A DNA stretch of 64,000 bases, from contig JAGTTD010000008.1 of assembly GCA_018398585.1 (NCBI GenBank), positions 23,459,172-23,523,171 on the forward strand. The letters are read 5' to 3'. A model generated the notes under the pieces. That model was not told the origin of the DNA. It searched no databases and was given only the letters and a program-made list of their open reading frames with translations. Below, in pieces: positions 1-11,279 of the stretch (its first letter is position 1; every line of letters starts with the position of its first letter). The position numbers and the translations under genes are program-made. The DNA is from Simmondsia chinensis (lineage: Eukaryota > Streptophyta > Magnoliopsida > Caryophyllales > Simmondsiaceae).

Positions 1-423
1 TTAATTTGGTCAAGTTTAAACTCATATATGTTATCTGGAGTCAAGGGTCTCGAGATAGGCTATTAAACTCTTAAACTTATTTTCATCCCAATTCCTAACT
101 CTTAAGGGTACGAGGTCAGGTGTATGTGGGTTTTGCTCCAACACCCCAACTGCCGCTTTGGCCTGCTCCATGTCCGTCTTAATTTTCATGCATTTAATTA
201 ACTTAAAAAATGCCAAAAATATTGTAAATCTTTTGAATTGGAGCATTGGCTTAATTCACATTATATTGCAAACTAAAATAAGATTCACCAATTGTATCAA
301 CCTCCCTCATAGAGAGGTCGGTTGAAAGCACAAGCTTGCGGTTTAGAATTAGACTTTGCTTCAAAGTCATAGCAAGTCCCTTTTGCATGTTGGTTTCCCT
401 ATGTCATATGATGACCATACACA
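1..423 (+). repeat. Tat-like LTR, 3' part (copy a)
   Basis: This is the right-hand part of an LTR family seen again at about 20899-21854 and 34292-35574. Shared blocks include the stretch around 92-180 (cctaactcttaagggtacga and what follows) and the block from about 280 to 400 (gattcacca, then agtcccttttgcatgt). All three copies end near a short gaccacattcaca-like motif. The left end is cut off by the window edge. Orientation is inferred from the 34292 copy, which has a polypurine tract on its left side. Confidence 0.6.
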
Positions 424-985
424 AAAACAAGTGTAACAGCATTCAAATTCAAGACTCATATAAGTGGGGCATTTTCTTTCCAAGGAGAACATTACTTGCA
501 TGCCTCAACCGAGCAAGGTATTTACTTAACCTTTTCCTGATTTTATGTTACATTTACTGTTATTAGAATTACTTATAATTATATATTCATCTTCGATATA
601 TAGAAGTTATTCAACATATTATGTATTTTCATGTTATGAATATTTTATTTGACGATTACTATCAAATATTTCTAATGGAAGCCCATTTTATAATACTGAT
701 TTGGCTTGGTTTTGGACTAAATATTGACAAGTCTATATAGGTTTTATGAAAAACGATAAACTGATACTTTATCGTATCTGAAATATATAGTACTCTAAAC
801 CTAGATTGAACCAATTCAAAGATCGATTATGATTTAAATCAAGAATCAAAGACATTGTCAAATAATGAATGCCATTATATTGAAGACTATATTTGGGAAA
901 TAACGTATTTTTTAAATCAAATAAAATAAATTTTTTATAAATTGCATATTTCATCTTAAAATACTTTTCTCTAGAAAATATTCTT
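424..985. other. AT-rich spacer, no gene seen
   Basis: Short frames are present on both strands but none resembles a known protein. The stretch lies between a Tat-like LTR end and a gypsy insertion. No structured repeat or RNA gene is visible. Confidence 0.6.
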
Positions 986-990
986 AGTAC

Positions 991-1442
991 TGATGCAGCG
1001 GGCTGAGACTTCAAGCCCCGGCTTGGCAAAAGGACGGCTGAAATCCCAGCCAGCAGAGCGCTTAGCGTGAGCAAACTTGGTGTGACGCCAAGATCTAGTC
1101 ACTTGAACGAGTCTTTCTTCCCGGCCAAGGTTTTAGGGATTTTCGAGATTTCAGGGATTTTCTTACTTGATTAGTTTTGGTTTCTTTAAATGATTTGTTA
1201 ATTTAAATTTCAAGTTTGAGTTCTTGTCCTCTATATAAAGGGGAAGAAGAGTTACTTTTTAGGTAGTCAATTGAAAAATTCCAATAAATTATTTTCTTCT
1301 TTTGTTAACCTCGATTTCTTAATCTGTGACAAATGAGCTTATGAATCTCTTTTGTTAATTTTATTTCTGTGATAATAAAATTCAAAAGGGAAGGCCGTTG
1401 AACCTTCCCGTTGCCCAATTTTCCCTATCACGCGCTGCATCA
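991..1442 (+). repeat. 5' LTR of gypsy element
   Basis: It matches 5804-6259 throughout. It holds a TATA-like stretch (ctatataaagg near 1231) that could serve as the element's promoter, so transcription probably starts shortly downstream. It ends GCTGCATCA immediately before the primer binding site. Confidence 0.9.
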
Positions 1443-1444
1443 TC

Positions 1445-1456
1445 TGGAATCAGAGT
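1445..1456 (+). other. Primer binding site, initiator tRNA-Met type
   Basis: TGGAATCAGAGT differs at two positions from the usual plant iMet primer site TGGTATCAGAGC and sits 2 bp after the LTR. Confidence 0.75.
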
Positions 1457-1476
1457 AAGGTTCGCTTCCTGAAACG

Positions 1477-2585
1477 ATGGCACCCATTAGACGACAAAGG
1501 AATGCCACCGTTGAAGGCATTACTGACCGAGACCGTCATCAACAGCACGAAAGGAGATTGGAGGAATTGGAAGAGAGATTCCGGCGGATCGAGGAGCACT
1601 TGATCCAAATCGGAGCCAACCTCAACCCATCGGGTAGAGCTAGGCCCCAACGCCCACCTTCACCGAGCGTAATAGGTGAAGACCTGAACAATTTATTTCA
1701 TGATGAAGGCAGATTGGAACCAAGATTCAAACGCCTTCAGCGCCACATTGACGATCGTGAGGATCGGAGGTGGGAATCCGGACTTCGGATTGAAAAACCA
1801 GAGTTAAATGGAGGAGGACGCCCAAAGCAGTTCTTAGATTGGCTTGTAGCCGTTGAAGAAGTCCTCGCAGTTAGAGAAATACCTGAGAGGAAGTAGGCAG
1901 AGCTCATTACTACCCGCCTTCGAGGTAGGGCAGCCGCCTAGTGGCACCAGTTAAAGCAAAACCGATTCCGACAAGGGAAGTCCAAGGTTGAGACATGGGA
2001 GAAGATGAAGAAGCACCTTCGTAGCGCCTTCTTACCACACAACCACGCGCTGATGATGTACCAACGCCTTCAGGGGTTATGCCAAGGCTCCAAATCTATG
2101 GAAGTATATACCGCTAGCTTTAATTCTCTAGTCACCAGAAACGACATGATGGAGTCAGAAGAGCAGCTGGCGGATCGCTTTATTGGTGGCCTAAGAGAGT
2201 CCATCCAAGATGTACTTAACATGTTTGATATTTTTACCATGGCTGAAGCATCTCAGAGAGTCGTGAGCGTAAAATGGCAACAAAGGCGCCGCCCCTCTGG
2301 CGGAGTCTATAATAATCAAGCTGGCGGAAGGGAGGTGAACCGTGTGCCGCCAACACAAACCCCAAATGCCCAAGACCACTGCCTATCGTTATTAGAAAAC
2401 AAATCAACCCAGAAGTAGCAGGTTCTTCAAGAATACGTTGCTTTAAGTGCGGAGAAATGGGTCGCCGTGCCTCCGAATGCCGAAAGGGAGACAGACCACG
2501 TAAGGCTCTTCTCATTAACGAGCCCACTGAAGAAGAAGGCGAGACTATTGAAGGGGAAGGTCAAGAAGACTTGGCGGAACAATGA
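1477..2585 (+). pseudogene. gag: gag of gypsy element, broken
   Basis: Gag would form the virus-like particle and bind the element RNA. The start at 1477 opens MAPIRRQRNATVEG and is followed by a charged, probably coiled-coil stretch (HERRLEELEERFRRIEEH). The retrotransposon gag core spans roughly 1790-2280 (QFLDWLVAVEEVL and later LADRFIGGLRESIQ). The frame is broken by TAG at 1894-1896 and again near 1939; both fit C-to-T or G-to-A changes in CAG or TGG codons. A frameshift near 2370-2400 moves the reading into another frame, where a zinc knuckle lies at about 2439-2480 (CFKCGEMGRRASEC). Its expected histidine is replaced by arginine. The end at 2585 is the first stop in that frame. Confidence 0.8.
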
Positions 2586-2606
2586 GAAGATCCCGTTAAA
2601 GGAGAC

Positions 2607-3290
2607 GAGGGTCAGTGTTTAGTTGTTAGGCGTGTCTGCCTCACGCCAAGAAATGAACAAGGAGACGGTTAGCTGTGGAACAATATTTTCCAAAAGACGT
2701 GCACCATTAACGGTAAAGTCTGTCTTGTAGTCATAGACTCGAGAAGCTGTGAGAATGTCATTTCCAAGGAGGTGGTAACTAAGTTAGGCTTGAAGACAAA
2801 AGTTCACCCGTAGCCTTACAAGTTGTCTTGGCTGAAGAAGGGCGGTTAGGTAACGGTTTCCAAGCGATGTTATGTCAAGTTTTCTATTAGACCCAAGTAG
2901 AAGGAAGGAGTTTGGTGCGATGTAGTCGCCATGCACGCATGCCACCTGCTCTTAGGATGTCCTTGGCAATATGACCGAGGAGCTGTGCATGATGGAAGGA
3001 GAAACACGTATAGTTTTCTATATGAGGGGATCAAGTCAGTGTTAGTACCAAAGAAGGAGGAGAAACCAAAGGCTTCCGTAGCCCAACACCCAAATGTGCA
3101 AGGTCGCGCCATGTTTACCAAAGAAGTTGACGCCGCCAAAGTTGTATTCGTCCTGATTGGGAAAGAAGCCGAATTTGTTCCCAAAGAATTGCCGAGAGAA
3201 ATTGGGTCCCTACTAAGGGAGTTTGCCGATGTGTTCCCGGAGGACTTACCGGAGGCGCTACCGCCTTTTCTTGACATTTAACATAGGATC
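2607..3290 (+). pseudogene. pol: Aspartic protease region of gypsy pol, broken
   Basis: This would be the protease that cleaves the Gag-Pol polyprotein. The region reads VVIDSRSCENVIS near 2727-2765, where gypsy proteases normally have D-S/T-G or a related triad. The glycine after the catalytic aspartate is replaced by arginine (aga), so the active site looks dead. Several TAG codons interrupt the frame at about 2670, 2812, 2848 and 2898. The linker to the RT runs through LLGCPWQYDR and ends PFLDI at a TAA at 3279-3281. It shares its frame with the zinc knuckle and the RT, so a single gag-pol reading frame is likely ancestral. Confidence 0.7.
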
Positions 3291-4199
3291 GACCTTGTTC
3301 TTGGCGCGTCTTTACCGAACAAGCCTCACTACCGTATGAGACCTTCTGAGCATGAAGAGTTCAAATGCCAAGTTGAAGAGCTGCTTGCCAGAGGATTCAT
3401 TAGGGAAAGCTTGAGCCCTTGTGCTGCTCCAGCCTTGCTGATGCCTAAGAAAGATGGAAGTTGGCGTATGTGTGTGGACAGTAGAGCTATAAACAAGATA
3501 ATTGTTCGATACCGCTTCCCCATCCCGAGACTCGATGATCTATTAGTTCAATTACAAAACGCCAAGGTATTCACCAAGCTGGACCTCAAAAGTGGCTACC
3601 ATCAGATCCGCATATCTCCTGGGGATGAATGGAAGACAACTTTTAAGACAAGAGAGGGTCTCTATGAGTGGTTGGTTATGCCGTTTGGCCTTTCGAACGC
3701 GCCTAGTACCTTTATGAGGTTTATGAACCAGGTATTACGTCCGTTTATTGGCAAGTTCGTCGTTGTATATTTTGACGACATTTTAATTTATAGCCGTAAC
3801 TGTAGCGAGCATATTGATCATTTGAAAGAGTTACTTCATACTTTGAGAATTCAAAGTTTGTTTGCAACACTGAAAAAGTGTGATTTTGTGAGGGAAAGGG
3901 TGACAGTCCTTGGCTTCATTGTTTCCAAGGACGGTATTTCCGCTGATGAGGGCAAGATAGCAGCTATCTGTGACTGGCCAACGTCTAAGTCAATTGGCCA
4001 AGCCCGAAGCTTACATGGGTTGGCGTCATTCTACAGAAGCTTTGTTCTTGGCTTTAGCTCAATCGTAGCGTCAATCATAGATTGCCTGAAGAAGGGTTCA
4101 TTTGTGTGGACGCTTGAAGCTGCATTCGCTTCCGTCATCATCAAGGAGAAGCTAACAACAACTCCCGTGTTAGCATTACCCGACTTCAGAAGACCTTTG
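3282..4199 (+). pseudogene. pol: Reverse transcriptase of gypsy element
   Basis: This is the RT domain that would copy element RNA into cDNA. The open part, 3336-4198, covers the palm and fingers: [20 protein letters not shown], then [29 protein letters not shown] and the catalytic [11 protein letters not shown] near 3765-3797. The two catalytic aspartates are intact (FDD in the YxDD position). The thumb and connection follow ([11 protein letters not shown] and [10 protein letters not shown]). A one-base loss near 4195-4200 moves the following RNase H into the next frame. Family assignment to Ty3/gypsy is clear from motif spacing and from integrase lying downstream. Confidence 0.92.
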
Positions 4200-4735
4200 A
4201 GTTGCACACCGATGCCTCAAAAGTTGGTATTGGCACCGTCCTTAGTCAAGAAGGAAGGCCCATTGCTTACTTCAGTGAGAAGCTTCATGGGAGCAAGTTA
4301 AGGTATTCAACATACGATTTAGAGTCTTATGCTTTGGTCGGTGCACTCCGGCATTGGAAGTCTTATTTGCCGAACCGTGAGTTTATTCTATACTCAAACA
4401 ATGTGGCCCTGAAGTTTATCAGTAGCCAAGAGAAGTTGTCAAAAAGGCACGCTATGTGGGCGGGTTTCATCCAACTCTTCCACTTCTCCATCAAACACAC
4501 TTCGGGCGCATTGAATAAGGTGGCTGATGCCTTAAGCAGGAGAACCATGATCTTGGCGCAATGCAAGACCGAGGTTGCCGGGTTCAAAAACTTCAAAGAC
4601 ATGTACTGTGATGATCCAACCTTCGGTAGTGTATGGCATGACGCCCAACTAGGCCCAATACCGGACTACTCACTCCACAAAGGATTCTTGTTCAAGGGGA
4701 ACCAATTGTGTGTCCCGAATTCGAGTTGGCATTAG
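4196..4735 (+). pseudogene. pol: RNase H domain of gypsy pol
   Basis: RNase H would degrade the RNA strand during reverse transcription. It reads [18 protein letters not shown] at the start, with the catalytic aspartate in HTDAS, then YSTYDLESYALVGALRHW and ends KVADALSRR near 4540, a typical end of a gypsy RNase H. It is one frame away from the RT because of the indel near 4197. The second half leads into the integrase zinc-binding region and stops at TAG 4733-4735. Confidence 0.88.
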
Positions 4736-5795
4736 AAAATCATAGAAGAAAAGCACAATTCAGGACACGTTAGCAGGGATAAGATGTTGAAGCTCATACC
4801 TGCCACTTACTTCTGGCCCACCATACGCATGGAAGTTGAGAGGTTGGTCAAGTGCTGCCGCAATTGTCAGATCTCTAAAGGTGGGATGACGAATGTGGGA
4901 CTCTACTTACCGCTACCAGTACCGGATCAACCATGGGTAGACATCGACTTTGTGTTGGGGTTACCTTGGACAGTTGGCGGGGTTGACTTTATTTTTGTGG
5001 TAGTTGATCGGTTTTCTGAAATGGCGCACTTCCTCGGATGTAAGAAAGCCGTAGATGCCACTGACATTGCAAGTCTTTACTTCAAGGATGTTTACAAACT
5101 CCATGGACTACCGTCCAGCATTGTATCAGACAGAGACATTCGTTCATCAATCACTTTTGGCAAAGCCTTTGGAAATTGGCGAATACCACACTTTCCTTCA
5201 GCGCGGTCCATCACCCGCAAATCGATGGATAGACCGAAGTGATCAATCGTTCCTTAGGAAATATACTTCAATGCTTGGCCGCGAAGAACCCCAAAGGTTG
5301 GGCAATGAAACGTCACCAAGCTGAGTTTGCTTATAACATTTCGGTGAATAGAAGCACGAGATTCCCACCATTTCAAGTTGTTTATTATTTTGTCCCACGA
5401 TCTCCCATTGACTTAGCTCCAGTCCTAGACTTGGCGCCCCCCCATGGTAAGGCTGAAGAATTCATATCTTCCCTTCAAAACATTCACAAACAGACAAGGG
5501 CACAGTTGTTGAAGGCTAACGCTAAGTACAAGGACGACTGCGACAGCAGACGACGGGGAATTCAGCTCCAAGTTGGCGAGAACGCTTTCCGGCTTGGGAA
5601 TATAACAAGCTCTCAGCCCGTAAGATAGGTCCATTAGCGGTCCTTGAGAAGATCAACGACAATGCTTACCGACTACTGCTCCCGCCTGGTATGCGAAGTT
5701 CAGACATTTTTAACGTCAAGCATCTTAGCCCTTACTTTGGCGAAAATGGCAGTGTTGATCCCCAGTCAAATTTGAGGGCAAATTCTGTACAACCC
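4736..5795 (+). pseudogene. pol: Integrase of gypsy element, frameshifted
   Basis: Integrase would insert the cDNA into the genome. The N-terminal zinc-binding part is visible (HNSGHVSRDKM then CCRNCQISKGG near 4850-4880). The catalytic core begins WVDIDFVLGLP near 4940 and reaches IVSDRDIRSS near 5125-5150. The third acidic residue is in a different frame (TEVINRSLGN near 5230-5260), beyond an indel and a TAG. A long C-terminal part follows (RHQAEFAYNISVNRST, then KANAKYKDDCDSRRR), and after another shift VKHLSPYFGE near 5720. I did not see a clear chromodomain. Confidence 0.85.
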
Positions 5796-5803
5796 TGGGA
5801 AGA
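5796..5803 (+). other. Polypurine tract, weak
   Basis: tgggaaga lies directly before the 3' LTR, where plus-strand priming would occur. It is short. Confidence 0.45.
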
Positions 5804-6259
5804 TGATGCAGCAGGCTGAGGCGTCAAGCCCCGGCTTGGCGAAAAGACAACTGGAATCCTCAGCAGGAGCGCACTTGGCGCGAGCAGACTTGGCGTGACC
5901 CCAAGATTTGGTAACTTTGAAAAAGTCTTTCTTCTCGGCCGAGATTTTAGGGATTTTTGAGATTTTAGGGATTTTCTTACTTGATTAGTTTTGGTTTCCT
6001 TATCTGATTTGTTAATTTAAGTTTCAAATTTGAATTCTTGTCATCCTCTATATAAAGGTGAAGAAGAGTTAATTTTTAGGTGGCCAATTGAAAAATTCCA
6101 AGAAATTGTTTTCTTCTTTTTGTAACCTCGATTTCTCGACATGTGAGAAACGAGCTTATGAACCTCTTTTGATAATTTTATTCCAGTGATGATAAAATTC
6201 AAAAGGGAAGGCCGTTGAACCTTCCCGTTGCCCAATTTTTCCTATCATGCGCTGCATCA
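5804..6259 (+). repeat. 3' LTR of gypsy element
   Basis: It matches the 5' LTR with scattered differences and keeps the same TGATGCAGC and GCTGCATCA ends. The amount of divergence suggests an old insertion. Confidence 0.9.
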
Positions 6260-6264
6260 AGTAA

Positions 6265-6848
6265 AGGTAACATCACTTTGACTAAATGAAGCCTAAATTA
6301 CCCATTTTTTATGGACTAATAAAGTTTTGTAATGCGAATTAATATATAACTGGGTATATTTATTTAATATCTATAGCATTATTAACGACTGACAAAGAAC
6401 ATACGATTGGAATGCTGGTAATGTTAAGCGCTTTGTAACTTGAGGGCCAAATTGCCGTCCAATAGAGGAGCGTGTTAATGTCGAGGAGCTTTTAAATGGA
6501 AGAATAACTTACATTGCTTTCGGTGTTCGTTTTACTCATTCAAGCCATTTTATTTGAAAATGATTTTTTTTTTCATTTTTTTTTTTAATAAGTAAGCATG
6601 AGCCCAAATATCAGAGCCCATCACCAAGGCTGAATATAAAGAGATTACACAAAATTTATCCGAAGTGGTACAATCAAAACATGAAAGCAACTCAAAATCT
6701 CAATTCAGTTACAAATGGCTTTCAGGTGACCGCAATTTCTAGGAGCTTGGACTGGTTCATATAGTCTCCCTGTAATTCGTTGACCATATCCTGACACACT
6801 CAACCGCGCTACCTCATCAGGTCGGCCAAATTACAGCATTTTATTATG
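6265..6848. other. Spacer between two gypsy insertions
   Basis: AT-rich sequence with a T-rich tract around 6565-6590. No convincing frame or repeat was recognised. Confidence 0.6.
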
Positions 6849-6853
6849 GCAAC

Positions 6854-8581
6854 TGATCCGTGTCATATTTATGCATCTTTTAATTATTATATTAATTATT
6901 TTATATTTGCTTTATTATAGTTATGTACTTAGTTTGTTAATATTAATATTTTATAGGTTCAAAGATTAAAATTCGAAAATTGTTGCAAATAAGACAAATT
7001 CGATGAATGAAAGACTCTGGACGAGAACGTATATGCTCGGCCCACAAGCGCACATCAGCCCATACCTGCGTTACGTCCAGTACAGCCCAGCTACACCCGC
7101 TCACCGCCATCTCAAGCCCATCAGCACGAGGCCCATCATCTTCTTGCTGCACGTCGGCCAACTTCACCGGCTCAGACCAGACACCCACGGCCCAACAGCA
7201 GCACAGGCCCATCACCGAGGCCCAACACCATCTCCACCTCAAGCTCAGCCTCAGCCTGCACCGAACCCACACCGTCATCATCAACCTCGGCCCAGACCCG
7301 ACACCACACTAGCACCCGTTCTGTTCTTCAAGCCCGTGTCCCGTTTTGCTCACTGACACAGCCCATATCACCGACAAACCAAAGCTTCAGCCCATCGCCA
7401 CCAGCAGACGTAGCAACCCAGCCCATCGACGCCAGCCCATCGAACCAGACCAAGCCCAAGCGCACCAGCCCAATGCACCTCCAGCCTCAGCCCAACGCCA
7501 CCTTCAACCTCGGTTCACCCCCGTCAGCCCAGCACACCCTGTCTCGGCCCAGCACTAGGCCCAATTGTCACCTCAGATCTCAAGCCCGCCACCAGCGTCC
7601 AGCCCACACTAGTACACGTAGGGTTCAGCAAAGGGAGAAAGTCGGTTTTGGGAAGGAGTTAAACTGGATTTTGGGCTCTGTTTTTGGTGTTCTTGATCAT
7701 CACAGCTCTCTCCTTCTCTCTCCTCTCAATTTCTCCGTTTTCTTTTTCTTTGTTTATTTTTTCGTTAAATTGGAACGAGAGCGAAATTAGCGTGAAGACC
7801 AACATGAGTTCATACATCTCCTCCTCCATGGGTTCATCCTTGATGGAGAGCTAACTTTCTCTCTGGGGTTACATGAAGTCTTAGGCCTTTTACTCTGTAT
7901 TACTTTTGATTTTGGGATAATTATTTGTTACATGAATTGGTTGATTGTGAGAAATACTATGAAGTATTGTGCTTTAGTTGTTTATTTAATTGATATGATT
8001 ATTGAGTTTGTAACCTTTAATTGTTGATGTTGATATTTATAAATTAATTCTTCGTGCTTGTAGCCTTAGGAGTAATTACTCAAGCAATAGTATTAACCGA
8101 ATTGTTAATTAAAGCCTATCTTGACTATGCTCTAGTTAGATAGGGTCAATACCGGATAATTAACAATATGTCTGGTTGAGCTTATTGTCCTTATGCTTTA
8201 ATTAGTAGGGTCAATACGTGATACTAACAACATCACCTTAGTAGGTTGAAGCTTATAGCCTAAACCACTACCCGTGTGACAATCAATAATCCCAAGTTAA
8301 AAGTTGATGCAAAAATAACTGGCTAATGATGGATTCGAAACCCTAGGTTCCAATTTAATACACTTTCTGACTAGAAGTAGAATACCTTTGTTTGATTGTC
8401 GTTTTCTTAGATTAATTAACATAAAAACCACTCAATTTTATTCAAATCAATTTAGGTCATAGAATAAATTCACGCACTCCTAGTCCCTGTGGTTCGACAC
8501 CCTCACTGTACACTTCAATTTAGATGTGTTTAATTGAAAGGGTTTTATATTAAATTTTGATAGACGTAGAGAAACACATCA
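6854..8581 (+). repeat. 5' LTR of Athila-like element
   Basis: It pairs with 13107-14838. The part from about 7020 to 7620 is GC-rich and full of cagccc-type words, giving long proline and serine-rich frames that are probably not genes. The rest is AT-rich. Around 8110-8260 there are two imperfect tandem units built on the words agcctatc, tagttagatagggtcaata and taacaatatg. Confidence 0.92.
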
Positions 8582-8587
8582 AGATTT

Positions 8588-8605
8588 TGGCGCCGTTGCC
8601 GGGGA
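8588..8605 (+). other. Primer binding site, tRNA-Asp type
   Basis: TGGCGCCGTTGCCGGGGA is an 18-base complement of the plant tRNA-Asp 3' end, 6 bp after the LTR. This is the usual Athila primer choice. Confidence 0.93.
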
Positions 8606-9005
8606 CTAGGCAACGTTCGTGATTTTATTTTTATGATTTTCTTTGGTTTTTAATTTTCTTTTATTGTTTTTAATTGTTATTGTCTCTTTCTTTTAAAAAA
8701 ATATTAAAAAATATTTTCTTTACTTTTCTTAAAAGGGTTATTTATTTATTTATTTTTGAAGCATTATTTATCTTGTGATTTTCGTGCATAGGTAGATTTA
8801 GGATAGTTTATTATTATTTTTTTTTTTTTCTTTTTAAGTGTTTCTTTTGTTTGTTTTCCTAGTTTTTGTTTTCTGTTTTATTTGCTTCTTGTGATTGTTT
8901 ATTCATGCATGGTCGCCGCTCTTTGTCTCTTGATTTTACTAGATTCGACTAGAAATTGAAAGGACCTTAAGAGACTTTAGAGCCCAATACCGAGCACAAA
9001 CCGCA
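8606..9005 (+). other. Untranslated leader of Athila-like element
   Basis: T-rich leader between primer site and gag. No frame of interest is seen. Confidence 0.7.
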
Positions 9006-10330
9006 ATGGCTGACGAAAAAAAACCACGTCTACTTATGGAGTATTTTATTCCCACCACATACACCTCACCTTCATGCATTAGATTGCCACCGGTAGCCCA
9101 TCAGCTTGAGCTTAAGCCACATACCAGACAAATGCTTTCTTTATTCCACGGCTTAGGTAATGAGAACCCGTACACACACTTGGATAGTTTCATGGAGGTT
9201 TGTTCAACCTTCAGGATTCCTAACATTAGTGATGACGCCATCTTACTTCGTCTTTTTCCTTTCTCTTGGAAGGACAAAGCTCAGTATTGGTTAGGCACCT
9301 TACCTAATGGGACAGTTAGCACTTGGACTCAAATGCAACAAGAATTTCTTAAGAAATTCTATCCTATTAGTAAGACTAAGACTGCTAGGTGAGCCATTAA
9401 CACCTTCGCCCAACTCCCTACTGAGGAGTTTCATGAGAGTTGGGATACGTTTAGGGAACTTTTACGAGCCTGTCCACATCATGATAACCCTAAATGGCAA
9501 CTAGTTCAAAATTTCTATTATGGGTTAAATGAAAAGGGTCAACAAACAGTTGATACCTCATGTGGTGGTCAGTTCCTTAGGAAGAATGAGGATGAGGCGT
9601 AGGAATTGTTTAGACATTTGAATGACAACTCACAACATAATGCCGCACATGCACTTTTAAATGCTGTTAGGTTAAATAGAGGTGAAGTACATGAAATTGC
9701 TCACACTTCCACCTTAGATAAGAAAGTGGACTCTCTTGCCTCTTCTGTGGAGCAACTTACTTCCTTATTTAAGATGACCTTGACTCCCTCTACTCTGCCT
9801 AATGTATCTAATGTTCAAAACATGCATAGTGTCTATTCTTCATGCTATATTGTCTCTCATTCTACACAAGATTGCCCCTCTGCTTCACCTTTTATTGAGT
9901 GGTCAGAGGAACAGATTAATGCTGCCCAAGGATTCTCGAGGAACGATCCGTACTCCAACACATACAATTCAGGCTGGAGAAACCATCCAAACTTCTCGTG
10001 GAGGCAAGGAGGAGAAGGACAATTCGTGCCATAGCAACAGAATCTACAACCTCAACAATCTGGTATGCCACGACCTCTCGGTTTTCAACAACAAGGGTAT
10101 GCTTCTAACTATTCTCAGCCTTCTAATTTGAGCTCCTATTCGAATTTAAAAGAGAAGGTCTTGAGTGCGCTAAAAGGTTTGGAAGCTAATTCCCACCTCT
10201 TCCACTCCCATACACAATCGATCTCAAAGCTAGAAACCCAAATAGTTTAACTAGTTAACACTTTGAGTAAGAGAGATGAGGGAAGACTCCCTAGCCAAAC
10301 TGTAGAAGACCCTAGGAACTGTGTGAGGCA
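9006..10330 (+). pseudogene. gag: gag of Athila-like element, two stops
   Basis: This encodes the capsid and nucleocapsid precursor. It starts at 9006 with MADEKKPRLLMEYF and runs through HQLELKPHTRQMLSLFHGLG and a core with AQYWLGTLPNGTVSTW, as in Athila gags. TGA at 9390-9392 and TAG at 9600-9602 interrupt an otherwise single frame. Between them FAQLPTEEFHESWDTFRELL can be followed. Further on come VDSLASSVEQLTSL and the family word NDPYSNTYNSGWRNHPNFSW near 9945-10005. The zinc knuckle is reduced to C-Y-I-V-S-H-S-T-Q-D-C. A frameshift near 10330 separates it from the protease frame. Confidence 0.88.
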
Positions 10331-10341
10331 AGACAATTATA

Positions 10342-11170
10342 GTGTTAAGAAGTGGGACGAAGGTTGACAATGGGGTGAGTGCTGGGAGTGACGTACCCAT
10401 AAGTGGTGAGGGAGAAGAGAAGCGCAAGGAAAGAGAGAAGGCGACCAATGAAGCCATGCACCCTTCTCCCATTCTTAGGACCTCTGATTTTCCTTCCTCA
10501 TATGTACCTAGAGTCCCCTTCCCCTAAGCTTTAGTTGCACCACATCCAAATTGGAAGGACAAGAAGTGACAAGATATTTTGGAGACATTTAGGCAAGTAA
10601 AGATAAACATTCCCCTTCTTGATGCAATTAAACAGATCTCGGCCTATGCGATGTTCATTAAGGACTTCTCTGACCAAAAGAGGCAATCTAGAGCACATCT
10701 GCCTAAAAAAGTGTTTTTAGCCGAGCAAATGAGCTCTATTCTGAAGTGTGGCACTCCAATTAAGTACAAAGACCTTTGTGTCTCCACCATCTCATATTCA
10801 CTTGGAGACTACCCGATTGATAAAGCTTTACTGGACTTAGGAGCGAGTCTCGACATTATTCCTTACTTGGTTTATGAGGACTTAGGCTTAGGAGAGTTGC
10901 AACCCACCACGGTGACCTTGTAGTTAGCAGAAAGATCAACTAAGATCCCCCGTGGGGAGCTTACTAACATGCTAGTGAAGGTAGACAAAGCTATATTTCC
11001 TGCTAATTTTCTTGTACTTGATAAGGAACCTTCTAGTCATTCGAAAAACCATATCTCTATCATTTTAGGTCGGCCTTTCCTAGCGATGGCCAATGCCACA
11101 ATTAACTATAGATCTGAGGTAATGGATGTTAGCTTTTTAAATATGACTAATAAGCTAAATATTTTTAGGG
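10342..11170 (+). pseudogene. pol: Athila-type protease region, broken
   Basis: This region holds the aspartic protease. After a charged linker (10342-10527) and a stop, the frame from 10579 runs into YSLGDYPIDKALLDLGASLD with the catalytic aspartate in LLDLGAS, the form usual for Athila-type proteases. TAG at 10921-10923 interrupts it. It resumes through ISIILGRPFLAMANATINYR near 11065-11115, the conserved protease C-terminus. Gag lies upstream in another frame. The protease is otherwise well preserved compared with the missing RT. Confidence 0.85.
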
Positions 11171-11279
11171 CTTCAACATCACCCACTAGTAAGGATGAGT
11201 CGGAGTGTTTTTGTGTAGACGTTGTTGATGATTTAGTGGACAAAACACTCTCCTCTACTTTAGTTAGTGACCCCCATGA

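Larger units (their letters stand above)
991..6259 (+). mobile_element. Complete but decayed Ty3/gypsy LTR retrotransposon, chromovirus-like
   Basis: The element has two LTRs of about 452 and 456 bp. Both start TGATGCAGC and end GCTGCATCA, a 9-bp inverted repeat. The flanks are agtac on the left (986-990) and agtaa on the right (6260-6264), a 5-bp target duplication with one mismatch. The internal order is gag, protease, reverse transcriptase, RNase H and integrase, and integrase after RT/RNase H is the gypsy order. The integrase tail resembles chromoviruses of the CRM/Galadriel kind (SVNRST, then VKHLSPY), but the clade is only a guess. Stops and at least four frameshifts make it non-functional. 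At 5.3 kb it is short for a chromovirus. Confidence 0.9.

Noticed and set aside
2870..3277. 135-aa minus-strand frame opposite gypsy protease/RT linker
   Set aside because: Shadow of pol; serine and glycine-rich composition comes from the opposite strand.
7003..7558. Proline and serine-rich frames in the Athila-like 5' LTR
   Set aside because: They arise from GC-rich cagccc repetition, occur in several phases at once, and are not kept in frame in the paired LTR.
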